51,710 bases of DNA, taken from Prevotella sp. (lineage in GTDB: Bacteria > Bacteroidota > Bacteroidia > Bacteroidales > Bacteroidaceae). The DNA is taken from the NCBI GenBank assembly GCA_017428055.1, contig JAFRRN010000010.1, forward strand, positions 1-51,710, read 5' to 3'. The position numbers were made by a program, and so were the translations under genes. The notes under the pieces were generated by a model. That model saw nothing but the letters and a program-made list of their open reading frames with translations, was not told where the DNA came from and made no database searches. Positions 24,177-32,651 of the stretch are shown piece by piece; position 1 is the stretch's first letter, and each line of letters begins with the position of its first letter.

Positions 24177-25952
24177 TTATGATGCAACTTCATGTCCAAT
24201 TCCGCCACGTACATTAATAGGTTTTCTTCCAAAGAGGTTGTACCACCAGTAGGTGTCTCCATATTCTTCACGCATCAGTTCACCAACCTGGGCAATAGTC
24301 ATACCAGGCTTTGCCAGACTCTCCAATGTTGCCCAGAACTGTTTGTAGCGTTCATAGACTGACTGCTCGACAGGGAGCATGATACGCTTTTCCTCAGGTG
24401 ACTTATCCATATACATGATATAAGCCTCCATCGCATGCAAGGGGAACTGTTCGTCGAGGTGTAGTTTCACATAATTGCGCAGCGATGCCCAGAAACGACG
24501 GGTGTCGCAGCGTAGCATGGAATAGAACAATGCCTGTTCTGAAGCCACTTTGCAGTCGGATTCATACCACTGGCTTATTTCATTGACGATATAGCTGTCA
24601 CTGTTCTCAACGCCCGTAAGTTCATCGGGATAGCATTTTTGCAGTTGCTTGATCTTTTCTGTGACAGGAGCCGGTTGCCAGTTACCGTAGAATGGATGAT
24701 GATGCAAGATGGTGGTATAGCGTTCCACCAGTTTCTTATCTCCGACCGCCAAGGCACAGCGGGCAAGCATCTTTAAGTAGAAAGGTGAGAAACCAGCCTG
24801 TATGGCATTTTCAAAATCCAGGCGGATGGCTTCATTCATCATGCCGTAGTTGTAGTACACCAGCGGCGATGCGATGTCCAAAAGGGTGACGTGTAGCGTA
24901 TCGGGGTTATTGATGTTGACAGCATCGTTGCCCAATTTGAAAGAACGATCGAGCAGTCCTCCCTCATTCATCAGGGCTATATTCTTGAGAAACATCATCG
25001 TGCTGGTTGGCTTCTTGGTTTTTTCTGCCAAAGCCAGAACCTCCTTCCAATTGTCGTTGGAAGCATGTCGCACCATGCGCATTTCGTTGATATAGTTCCC
25101 ATCTTGGAACATAAGCGACAAGGTAAAGATTATACCAGCAATGGCACACAACACCGGCACAAACCTTTTAGCAAGATACTTGCCACATAGTGGAATGAGC
25201 ACAGAGACGACAACCAACACCCAGAACGGAATGGAGAGATGCGGGCAAACGTCGCTTGGCGTTTCGAAGCGGGGAAAGCCTGCCAACATGACATCATCGG
25301 CTTTCAAATTCGAATAGAACTGGCTATGCCAGATGCCGGCGGTAAAGAGAAGCAAGATGATGCCCACAAGCTCTCGCCAAGTGGGTTTTTCTGTAAGTGT
25401 TAGACATAAGACGAAAAGCAAAGCAAACCATCCCAGCACCGGATAGATGCAAACGGCTATCAGATACCAGACAAGATGCCATTTGCGAGGTGTGCAACGC
25501 GCTGCCCACAGAAGTAGCAACATGACGAGATAACCTACTGACTGCGAGAACCAATAGCCTCTGATGGTGGAGATATAAATCCAATAGCCCAAATCGACTA
25601 TCGATGTGAGCAGACAGGCAACTGGCAAGAGCATCAGCGCGGAAGCATCTCCCTGTAACCGGAAAGCCTTGACACCCACATAGAATATGAGCGTCCAGAT
25701 AACCATCATCACACTTGCACCTACCGACGGCCTATAACACAATTGCGTGAGCCAGGCTCCCACATACTGCATCAAGCCAAAGGGCTTCGATAGGAGCGTA
25801 TGGAAGAAGGGTGCTCCGTAGATGAACTCGGAACGGTCGTGTGCCGTATAGAGAACCTCTAAATTGATGTATAGTATATATACGACAAAAGCCATGAAAA
25901 CCAATAGGCTTACATTGAGGACAGCATCAGGTACTTTGCTTTTGTTTATCAT
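24177..25952 (-). CDS. Polytopic membrane protein with helical C-terminal domain (DUF6057-like, copy 1)
   Basis: 591 residues from the ATG at 25952 (MINKSKVPD). The in-frame start at 25985 lies inside a terminator hairpin and was rejected. About eight to nine transmembrane segments cover residues 10-285. A helical, TPR-like region fills the rest (NWKEVLALAEKTKKPTSTMMFLKN, YGMMNEAIRLDFENAIQAG, FYLKMLARCALAVGDKKLVERY). It is the first gene after the susC-susD-lipoprotein trio and shares its layout with the shorter protein at 21300-22661. No transporter or glycosyltransferase signature is visible. The 71-bp gap to the trio has no recognisable promoter, so expression probably depends on read-through of the hairpin at 25971-25996. 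Confidence 0.78.
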   Translation of the reverse strand: MINKSKVPDAVLNVSLLVFMAFVVYILYINLEVLYTAHDRSEFIYGAPFFHTLLSKPFGLMQYVGAWLTQLCYRPSVGASVMMVIWTLIFYVGVKAFRLQGDASALMLLPVACLLTSIVDLGYWIYISTIRGYWFSQSVGYLVMLLLLWAARCTPRKWHLVWYLIAVCIYPVLGWFALLFVLCLTLTEKPTWRELVGIILLLFTAGIWHSQFYSNLKADDVMLAGFPRFETPSDVCPHLSIPFWVLVVVSVLIPLCGKYLAKRFVPVLCAIAGIIFTLSLMFQDGNYINEMRMVRHASNDNWKEVLALAEKTKKPTSTMMFLKNIALMNEGGLLDRSFKLGNDAVNINNPDTLHVTLLDIASPLVYYNYGMMNEAIRLDFENAIQAGFSPFYLKMLARCALAVGDKKLVERYTTILHHHPFYGNWQPAPVTEKIKQLQKCYPDELTGVENSDSYIVNEISQWYESDCKVASEQALFYSMLRCDTRRFWASLRNYVKLHLDEQFPLHAMEAYIMYMDKSPEEKRIMLPVEQSVYERYKQFWATLESLAKPGMTIAQVGELMREEYGDTYWWYNLFGRKPINVRGGIGHEVAS

Positions 25953-25970
25953 TTGTTTTTTGCTATAAAA

Positions 25971-25996
25971 GGCTGGCTCAATCAAATGAGCCAGCC
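25971..25996 (-). terminator. Terminator/attenuator hairpin between the SusCD trio and the membrane/propeller genes
   Basis: Perfect 10-bp GC-rich stem (GGCTGGCTCA with TGAGCCAGCC) and a 6-nt loop, followed on the minus strand by TTTTATAG. It begins 27 bp after the lipoprotein stop codon and ends 18 bp before the next ATG. As no promoter fits in between, partial termination would set a lower level for the six downstream genes. Confidence 0.85.
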
Positions 25997-26023
25997 AAAT
26001 TGAATGATACTGATAAGGAATGA

Positions 26024-26794
26024 TTATTCCTCATAGTAGACAGCATTGATAGTGCAGCTACCAGAAGTAATCATCAAGTCAAGGTCTTTACCATCACCGC
26101 CATTGCCACGTGCACAATCCTTAGCAATAGCCTCGGTGAGAGGAAGTTCCCACAAACCATTGGTGAACTGAACATCTTTGTTGTCATCATAACGAGCACT
26201 CCACCAACCGTTCATAATGCGACCGGCACAGTCTGGTGTAGCATCGGAGATTTCGAAGATAAGGGTCTTGAAGCCCCAATATTCATCGTCAGTAAGATAA
26301 CGGAAATACTTTCCTTCATAATCACTGAAACGCATGGCGGCGGCATCCCAAGCACCTGGCTGGAATGGCGGCTGCTTTACAGGATCCTCACCATAGATCC
26401 AGAATTTCTGGAGTTCGTCGGTAATCGTCTGACATGTCACAGGAAATTCTGCTGTAAGCTGTGTGCCATCGGCACAAAGAGCAGTCATGATGATTGTATA
26501 TGGAGTATCCTTATATTCACCTTTCTCATCCCTGCTAACCTTCATCTTCTTCCACGCATAATTACCAACAAATTCCTTGCCGCCGATATCCCATTTGGCG
26601 TTGACAGGTGCTGAGGTCTGACAGGAAATGACGTTACCATTCTTGCCATCTTCTGCCTTGTCAGTAGTGACAATGGTCTTTGCCAAGAGCTCGTCAATTG
26701 TGATGTGGCCGGCATTGCTGAAATCCTCCTGAACAGGATCACAAGCAACAAAAGCGCATACTGCGACAACAAGCAAAAATAATATCTTTTTCAT
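26024..26794 (-). CDS. Small surface lipoprotein of the SusC/SusD system (candidate surface glycan-binding protein)
   Basis: 256 residues from the ATG at 26794 (an ATG four codons upstream is also in frame). Lipobox AFVAC (C18) followed by acidic residues (DPVQEDF). Residues about 25-125 look like an immunoglobulin-like fold; the remainder (WIYGEDPVKQPPFQPGAWDAAAM..., DCAGRIMNGWWSARY) is rich in tryptophan and tyrosine, as in carbohydrate-binding platforms. Its place directly behind susD (17-bp gap) is where SusE/SusF-like or other surface glycan-binding proteins usually lie. I do not recognise the exact family. A terminator-like hairpin follows, so these three genes form the highly expressed part of the transcript. 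Confidence 0.75.
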   Translation of the reverse strand: MKKILFLLVVAVCAFVACDPVQEDFSNAGHITIDELLAKTIVTTDKAEDGKNGNVISCQTSAPVNAKWDIGGKEFVGNYAWKKMKVSRDEKGEYKDTPYTIIMTALCADGTQLTAEFPVTCQTITDELQKFWIYGEDPVKQPPFQPGAWDAAAMRFSDYEGKYFRYLTDDEYWGFKTLIFEISDATPDCAGRIMNGWWSARYDDNKDVQFTNGLWELPLTEAIAKDCARGNGGDGKDLDLMITSGSCTINAVYYEE

Positions 26795-26811
26795 ATCGAT
26801 TACCAATTATA

Positions 26812-28707
26812 TTAATATATTACCTTATATTGTGTTGTTTCATCAGAAGCATCCCAACCTGGGTTCTGCTCCATCTTACCATTCATCAGGGTAATCTGAC
26901 GCTGAGGCTTAGACAAGAAGCCATTAGTAGCAATGTAACGCTCTGTCCAAGAACAGGTCATGTGGGTCATCGTGCGCTTGTTAGCCTTGTCGCCAAGACA
27001 AACAATCTTCTTGCCAGCTTGAGCCTGGAGAGCCTTAGGAGCGTATGAGTCGGCTGTAGGCTTGTTACCAGTCCAACGACGCATATCGTTGAAGCGTAGG
27101 CCCTCAAAACAGAACTCCCAACGACGCTCGTCCTGAATGGCTTTCCAAGAGTAAGGTGTCTGCGGTACACCCGCACGAGCCTGGACTTGATTCATGTACT
27201 TGGCATCACCGGTAAGCTCGGTCATCATCAGCAGTACGTCAGCATAACGCATCAGATAGAAGTCCTCGAAGTGGTCACCCTGCATCTTGTTTTCAAGTGA
27301 ACTGCCGGAATAACCCTCACACATAGACCACCATGTATCGTTGTTTGCATTGCAAGCGTCAAGATTGACCTCGGCATACTTCTTCACCGAATAACCAGAC
27401 TCCTCGTTGTCATCTGCCTCGTAGGTATAGCCAGCCAACTCATTATCAAGGTCGATCATCGAAGCGAGCTTACGTTTGTCAGTATAACCCCCATTGGTTT
27501 CAGCAATAGTCCAATCGTCCCAGATGTTACACGATGGAGTACCCTGACCCCAACCCTGGTTGAACGGATAAGTCAAGTCACGGTTACCATTCTGGTTGGA
27601 AGCACCATTACGAAGACCCCAGAATACGGAGATGTAATTTGAATACATACGTGATTGAGAGTATGTACCACTAATGGCCCACTTGGAGGCATTTAAGAAC
27701 TGAACCTGGAAGATTTCCTCAGTGTTACCGTTACCCATACCGGGCTGGTCAAAGCAGTTCTCACGCTTCATATCCTTGATGAATGCATATTCATGACCTA
27801 CACCATCATGAGCCTCATCCCACAGAAGGCTGTTAGAATATTGCCAGAGTGAGCGGAAGTCCTCGCAGAGTTTGTAACCGCCATTGTCAACGATGTCCTT
27901 CAAGGCGGCAACGACATCAGCCTTTGCGAGTTTGGTTCCTGCGGGGCAACCCTCTTGTTCTACAAGTTCAATAGTAGCATCGCCCTTTGCCAGTTCACCA
28001 ACATTCTTATAGAAGCCAGCCCAGAACATCCATGCACGTGCAAGATACCCCTCGGCAGCGAACTTGTCAGCATGGCCAGAGCCATTGGCTCTCTCTGCCT
28101 TCATAAGACTCTTGGCAGAATAGAAGTCTGAAAGAATCTGTGGGTAGATAACATCCTCTGCACTCACCTGCTGCCACATATCATCCGTAATAACGGTAGA
28201 GGTAATCAGGGGCACATCGCCAAACAACTGGGTAATCAAGAGCGTATAGAGACCGCGCATGAAATAACCCTCACCGAGAAGCTGGTCGCGCTGGGTCTTT
28301 TGAGCATCTGTCCAGGCTACATTGTCAATCGTCTCAATTTGGTTGTTGGCACGTGAAACGCCACCATAGAGTACAATAAATATAGGTTCAAACTGATTAA
28401 CACTCATCTCTACCAGATGATGGAGAGACTTGGTCTTGTTGTCCTGCAAACCACCACTACCGTAGCAGTTGTCAGACATAAGCTCCCACCAATAGTAAGG
28501 ATTGTAGGTATCACAGTCGCCACCACCCATCGTATTCATGATACTATAGGTAGCTGCATTCAGGGCCTCCACGTCTCCAGGTTTCCCTGGGAATGTGCCT
28601 GCCGTCATCTGTGTAACACGCGGGTCCGTGTCCAGCATGTCGTTACAAGAAGTGAACAAGGTTGCTGCTGACAAAACAGCTAACGCTGATAAAATATATT
28701 TCTTCAT
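26812..28707 (-). CDS. SusD-family (RagB/SusD) outer-membrane glycan-binding lipoprotein
   Basis: 631 residues. Lipobox LFTSC (C21) then NDMLDTDP, the usual SusD opening. TPR-like helices and conserved phrases run throughout: QLLGEGYFMRGLYTLLITQLFGDVPLI, AEGYLARAWMFWAG, and near the C terminus AIQDERRWEFCFEGLRFNDMRRW, the family signature. It would form the lid over the SusC pore and hand oligosaccharides to it. It is 14 bp downstream of susC. At 631 residues it is slightly longer than the family's usual 500-600. The ligand is inferred to be a xylan oligosaccharide from context only; the residues lining the binding site cannot be judged by eye. Confidence 0.95.
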   Translation of the reverse strand: MKKYILSALAVLSAATLFTSCNDMLDTDPRVTQMTAGTFPGKPGDVEALNAATYSIMNTMGGGDCDTYNPYYWWELMSDNCYGSGGLQDNKTKSLHHLVEMSVNQFEPIFIVLYGGVSRANNQIETIDNVAWTDAQKTQRDQLLGEGYFMRGLYTLLITQLFGDVPLITSTVITDDMWQQVSAEDVIYPQILSDFYSAKSLMKAERANGSGHADKFAAEGYLARAWMFWAGFYKNVGELAKGDATIELVEQEGCPAGTKLAKADVVAALKDIVDNGGYKLCEDFRSLWQYSNSLLWDEAHDGVGHEYAFIKDMKRENCFDQPGMGNGNTEEIFQVQFLNASKWAISGTYSQSRMYSNYISVFWGLRNGASNQNGNRDLTYPFNQGWGQGTPSCNIWDDWTIAETNGGYTDKRKLASMIDLDNELAGYTYEADDNEESGYSVKKYAEVNLDACNANNDTWWSMCEGYSGSSLENKMQGDHFEDFYLMRYADVLLMMTELTGDAKYMNQVQARAGVPQTPYSWKAIQDERRWEFCFEGLRFNDMRRWTGNKPTADSYAPKALQAQAGKKIVCLGDKANKRTMTHMTCSWTERYIATNGFLSKPQRQITLMNGKMEQNPGWDASDETTQYKVIY

Positions 28708-28721
28708 AACTTATAGTCGAA

Positions 28722-31700
28722 TTAGAATTTAATACTTGCACCAATCAAATATGTACGAGATGGTGGGTAAAGACCCAGGTCAATACCAGAAGCCCAGCTT
28801 GAGCCACCAGCGGTATTACCAACCTCAGGATCGAGACCTGTGTAACCGGTGAATGTGCAGAGGTTTTGAGCCTGCACGTAGAGACGGAGCTGCTGTAATG
28901 GGCAGGACTTCCAGAGACGCTTGAAATCATAACCGAGTGTTACGGTCTTGATTTTGAAGTAATCAGCATTCTCCATGTAACGGGTAGATACATAGATGGT
29001 GTTCGGGTGTCCTGAATCAGATATACGTGGCTGGGTGTTTGAGGTTCCCTCGCCATACCAACGCTGTAGGATTGAGGTATCATAGTTCTGGTCGGGGTCA
29101 TCACCGAATGAACGGTAAGAACGCATAATCTGCATACCAAATGCGCCGGCACCGTTGATGGAGAAGTCAAGGCCCTTCCAAGAGAGACCGAGGTTGACAC
29201 CAAGGGTGACATCCGGGTTAGGATTACCAATCTCATGGCGGTCGCAAATATCATTACCGTTTGCATCTTTAGCTTCTGCGTATGTAATCACGCCATCACC
29301 ATTCCAGTCGTCCCAAATGCAGTCACCGGGCTGTGCGTTGTCAAGAACGGCCTTGCCTGCTTTACGTGCATCGTCAATCTGCTGCTGATTCTGCCAGATG
29401 CCGCTGTACGACATACCGTAGAAGTAACCGATGGGCTTGCCTTCCTCTGCACGGTAGATGTATTCTGTACCCTGTGAGAGTACACTGGCAGGACCATTGA
29501 TACAGTGATTGTCGTTAGCGATGCGGGTTACCTTGTTCTTGTTGGTGGCAAGGTTCACGCCTACGTTGTAGTTGAAGTCCTTACCAATCCTGTCGTTCCA
29601 GGAGAGAGCAAGTTCAACACCAGTGTTCTGGACGTCACCACCATTGACGGCAGCAGGGTTGGTTCCATAGATGGCAATCGGTTCACCAGCAATCAACCAG
29701 TCCTTTGTCGTCTTCTTGTACCAGTCGAAGTTGACACCCAGACGGCTGTTGAGGAAACGGGCATCGAAACCGAGGTCAATCTGCTCAGATGTCTCCCAAG
29801 TGAGGTCGGGATTCGGTACGATGTCAGCGTAAGCACCTGTGTGCGGTTTACCCGAAACAGAAGTGGTCATGTCAGAACCGAACTTATAACCGCTGTCGCC
29901 AGCGTCGCCAGACAGGGCGATGGTAGCCAGGTACTGGTACTTGTCGATAGCGCAGTTACCGTTTTGTCCCCAAGAAGCACGGAGTTTGAAGAAGTCCATC
30001 CAGCTCTTGGTGCTCTCCATAAACGCCTCGTTGCTGATGACCCAACCTGCGGACACTGATGGGAACACACCCCAGCGTTTACCATCGGTGAAGATACTCG
30101 AACCATCATAACGCAAAGTTGCGGTAGCCATATAGGTCTCATTCCAGTCCCATGTCACACGACCGAACCAAGAAGCGAGATACTCCTCGTCGTTGGGGCT
30201 GCCGTTCAGCGTGGCGTTGTTGAGGTCGGTGCTGAAATTGGAAAGCCAAGCAGAATTCCAGCCTTTCAGTGTTGCGAGCTGGTCGCCAAAATCAACCTTG
30301 TTAGATCCACCCACGTTAAAACTCCAAGCGGTGCTTTGGTAAGTCTGACCTACCATGGCACTGATCTTATGACCTGAAAGGATGGGAAGATCGTAAGTAA
30401 GGGTGTTCTCAACAGACCACGAAGAATTCAACCAAGCATTTTGGCTGACACTATATACAGTTGAGATAGAAGCACCTTCACCCGGTGCACGTGGCTCACC
30501 ATAGTTACGGTATGCGCCTGAACCCCAGCTGTAGTTGAACTGAGAGCGGAATCTCAAGCCCTTGATAGGCTGGATGGTAGCGAAGACAGTTGCATTGGCA
30601 TTGATGTTGCGGCTCTCTGCCATAGAGTTCCAACCACCCTTTGTAAGGTTCTCCCAGGGGTTGTAGAACAAAGATGCGGTCCAACCTTTACCATAAGTAA
30701 GATTACCTTCAGGGTCCTGATAATTATAGATATCACCATTGTCAGCATACTGCGGCAACAATGGACAAGTCTGGAGCAGGCTGTGGATATAACTCCAGTA
30801 CATACCATCCTCAGCGAGGTCGTGACTCTTGTTGTAGCCAATCGAGATGTTTTCACCAATGGTGATGGCATCGAAGTCCTTGGCCTTCAAGAGTACATGG
30901 TCGCTGTTGACACGGATGGTGTTGCGCTTGTAGAAAGAGGCCTGTTCTGCACCCATGATACCTTCGTTGCTGGTATAGGTGTAAGACATGGCGAACTTCG
31001 AACGGTCTGTGCCACCGGTCAAGGTAACAGAATGGTTCTGCTGTACGGCATTCTTGTTTTCGAATACGCCCCACCAGTCTGTGCCTTCCCAACCATTCGC
31101 AACTTTATTGAGAATGTCTGCCGGCACATTCTTAGCCCAGTTAAACGTAACACCTGATTTGTTGAAGTTGTACTCGTCATAGATGGTCATGTACTGCTGG
31201 GCATTGAGAAGCTGCGGGCGCTTGTAGGTGTTAGACCAACCCATAGCACCATTGTAGGTAATCTCAATCTTACCAGCCTTACCCTGCCTGGTAGTGACGA
31301 GGATAACGCCGTTGGCAGCACGTGCACCGTAGATGGCAGCCGATGCAGCATCCTTCAGCACGTCGATGCTCTCGATGTCGGCAGGGTTGATGTCGTCAAG
31401 GCTACCACCTGCCACTCCGTCAATGACATAGAGAGGAGAATAATTGTGGATAGTACCCTTACCACGAATGATAACCTTGTAGCCCTTACCCGGCTGTGAA
31501 GATGACTGGGTAATCTGTACACCAGGAGTAGAACTCTGCATAGCCTCGAGCGCATTGGTGGTGTTCAGTTTGGCGATGTCCTCACCCTTCACCTGAACGG
31601 TAGCACCTGTGACGAGCTTTTTCTTTTGAGTACCATAACCGATGACAACCACGTCGTTGAGCGTCGTGTTGTCCTCAGCTAACGTAATGATGATGTTGCT

Positions 31701-31979
31701 TCTGCCACCAACGTTTACTTGCTGGGTTAAATAACCCACGTAGGAGATGCTCAGCGTGGCAGTCGAAGGAGCCTTGACGCTGAAATTACCGTTCACATCG
31801 GTAACCGCACCTTCCTTGGTACCCAGCACAGCGACGTTAGCACCGATAACCGGCTCGCCTGCTTCGTCATTTACGACACCTGTCACAGTCTGAGCCTGGG
31901 CACAGATGGCAAAAAAGCAAAGAATGGAAAGGAAGAGTAACGACCTTTTCCATGTTCCGAACTTTTCTTGTTTTTGCAT
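28722..31979 (-). CDS. SusC-family (RagA) TonB-dependent outer-membrane transporter
   Basis: 1085 residues. Signal peptide about 1-30. A carboxypeptidase D regulatory-like domain (about 31-110, TVTGVVNDEAGEPVIGANV and GNFSVKAPSTATLSISYVGY) precedes the plug (about 115-240, with NDVVVIGYGTQKKKLVTGA, SPLYVIDGVAGG and IESIDVLKDAASAAIYGARAANGVILVTT, all SusC signatures). A 22-strand barrel follows, ending in RTYLIGASIKF with a terminal phenylalanine. No N-terminal signalling (STN) domain is present. It takes oligosaccharides into the periplasm with energy from TonB. It is the first gene of the transcript; a -7 box and an operator-like repeat lie upstream. It is the only SusC in the window. Confidence 0.97.
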   Translation of the reverse strand: MQKQEKFGTWKRSLLFLSILCFFAICAQAQTVTGVVNDEAGEPVIGANVAVLGTKEGAVTDVNGNFSVKAPSTATLSISYVGYLTQQVNVGGRSNIIITLAEDNTTLNDVVVIGYGTQKKKLVTGATVQVKGEDIAKLNTTNALEAMQSSTPGVQITQSSSQPGKGYKVIIRGKGTIHNYSPLYVIDGVAGGSLDDINPADIESIDVLKDAASAAIYGARAANGVILVTTRQGKAGKIEITYNGAMGWSNTYKRPQLLNAQQYMTIYDEYNFNKSGVTFNWAKNVPADILNKVANGWEGTDWWGVFENKNAVQQNHSVTLTGGTDRSKFAMSYTYTSNEGIMGAEQASFYKRNTIRVNSDHVLLKAKDFDAITIGENISIGYNKSHDLAEDGMYWSYIHSLLQTCPLLPQYADNGDIYNYQDPEGNLTYGKGWTASLFYNPWENLTKGGWNSMAESRNINANATVFATIQPIKGLRFRSQFNYSWGSGAYRNYGEPRAPGEGASISTVYSVSQNAWLNSSWSVENTLTYDLPILSGHKISAMVGQTYQSTAWSFNVGGSNKVDFGDQLATLKGWNSAWLSNFSTDLNNATLNGSPNDEEYLASWFGRVTWDWNETYMATATLRYDGSSIFTDGKRWGVFPSVSAGWVISNEAFMESTKSWMDFFKLRASWGQNGNCAIDKYQYLATIALSGDAGDSGYKFGSDMTTSVSGKPHTGAYADIVPNPDLTWETSEQIDLGFDARFLNSRLGVNFDWYKKTTKDWLIAGEPIAIYGTNPAAVNGGDVQNTGVELALSWNDRIGKDFNYNVGVNLATNKNKVTRIANDNHCINGPASVLSQGTEYIYRAEEGKPIGYFYGMSYSGIWQNQQQIDDARKAGKAVLDNAQPGDCIWDDWNGDGVITYAEAKDANGNDICDRHEIGNPNPDVTLGVNLGLSWKGLDFSINGAGAFGMQIMRSYRSFGDDPDQNYDTSILQRWYGEGTSNTQPRISDSGHPNTIYVSTRYMENADYFKIKTVTLGYDFKRLWKSCPLQQLRLYVQAQNLCTFTGYTGLDPEVGNTAGGSSWASGIDLGLYPPSRTYLIGASIKF

Positions 31980-32165
31980 TTTTAAATGAGTTTAAGTTAA
32001 TGAATTATAGTTAATTAAAAGATTCAACTGTCACATTTTCCCATGGTAGGAAACAGCGCATGAACGACAATGGTGTCTGAATAGCCTTCATAATGTTCAT
32101 CATTATTATTATATAATATGTACAGTCTTTTATCCAAAACGGAACGTGAGTACCGATTTCGGCTA

Positions 32166-32173
32166 CAAAAGTA
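32166..32173 (-). promoter_or_regulatory. -7 box of the susC promoter
   Basis: On the minus strand this reads TACTTTTG, an exact TAnnTTTG element about 187 nt upstream of the susC ATG. No TTTG lies 19 bp further upstream (the sequence there reads AAAT), which fits a promoter that needs an activator. Confidence 0.55.
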
Positions 32174-32203
32174 CGTAATTTGGCATGAAATAATTTAATC
32201 ATT

Positions 32204-32224
32204 TGTAACATAAAGTTTGTTACA
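32204..32224. promoter_or_regulatory. Operator-like inverted repeat upstream of susC
   Basis: TGTAACA-N7-TGTTACA is a perfect 7-bp inverted repeat. Its centre (32214) lies about 45 bp upstream of the centre of the susC -7 box, a position typical for an activator site. I did not notice a second copy in the window. The regulator is unknown; the hybrid sensor/AraC protein at 46497-50492 is the obvious candidate, although such regulators often use direct repeats. Confidence 0.5.
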
Positions 32225-32339
32225 CGTCCCAAATGTATCATTATATTAAAGAATGTTTCATTTTGTGTGGTTTTTAAGTAAAGCGTATGATACAACAAAA
32301 ACGTAAATAGATGCATAGTGCCTTGCCACTACCAATCTA

Positions 32340-32405
32340 TTTTGGCTATAGCCGCAAACCCTTTTGGCTATGCCCGCAAGGTCTTTTGGCTATAGTCGCA
32401 AGGTT
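32340..32405. repeat. 22-bp tandem array, three units (TTTTGGCTATAGCCGCAAGG type)
   Basis: Units 32340-32361, 32362-32383 and 32384-32405 each begin TTTTGGCTAT and carry a CCGCAA or TCGCAA core. GGCTATAGCC in the first unit is itself palindromic. No unique spacers separate the units, so it is not a CRISPR array. Confidence 0.9.
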
Positions 32406-32451
32406 GCGGATGCGGCATTTGTTCCCGACATATACCACATCCATCACCACC

Positions 32452-32535
32452 AAACCATACATTTGCGCCTTTAAAACCATACATTCGTGCCTTCAAAACC
32501 ATACATTCGTGCCTTCAAAACCATACCATCACGCC
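32452..32535. repeat. Second 22-bp tandem array, three units plus a partial one (AAACCATACATTCGTGCCTT type)
   Basis: Units 32452-32473, 32474-32495 and 32496-32517 begin AAACCATACATT and end in GCCTTTA or GCCTTCA; a partial, diverged unit runs from 32518. The period equals that of the adjacent array although the sequence is unrelated. Confidence 0.9.
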
Positions 32536-32575
32536 ACGATTTTGTAATCATACGATTTGTAAAAAGTAAAAAAAA

Positions 32576-32600
32576 GAGCCATTGGTGTTGCCAATGGCTC
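32576..32600 (-). terminator. Rho-independent terminator of the GH10-CBM6 gene and its operon
   Basis: Perfect 10-bp stem (GAGCCATTGG with CCAATGGCTC) and a 5-nt loop. On the minus strand it is followed at once by a run of eight T residues and further T-rich sequence. It lies about 50 bp after the stop codon at 32652 and closes the xylan operon before the susC promoter. Confidence 0.95.
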
Positions 32601-32651
32601 AATTTCAATAACGTATAGAACGATTATAACTATTTCCTGCTATGACCTCAT

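Larger units (their letters stand above)
31980..32651. promoter_or_regulatory. Intergenic region upstream of susC: promoter, operator-like site, two 22-bp arrays, terminator
   Basis: This is 672 bp with no convincing gene. From left to right it holds an A/T-rich susC leader of about 180 nt, a -7 box (32166-32173), an inverted repeat (32204-32224), two tandem arrays with the same 22-bp period but unrelated units (32340-32405 and 32452-32535), and the terminator of the GH10-CBM6 gene (32576-32600). The short frames crossing the arrays are repeat translations, not genes. Confidence 0.7.

Noticed and set aside
24170-24271. Upstream start for the first CxxCH propeller lipoprotein
   Set aside because: It would overlap the preceding gene and remove the lipoprotein signal peptide that begins at 24169.
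25953-25985. Upstream start for the first membrane-protein gene
   Set aside because: This start codon lies within the terminator hairpin at 25971-25996.
32011-32316. 101-codon minus-strand frame in the susC leader
   Set aside because: It covers the promoter and operator-like site, and its composition is that of A/T-rich non-coding DNA.
32340-32535. Short regular repeats that could suggest a CRISPR array
   Set aside because: The repeats abut one another with no unique spacers, there are only three to four units per array, and no cas gene is present.
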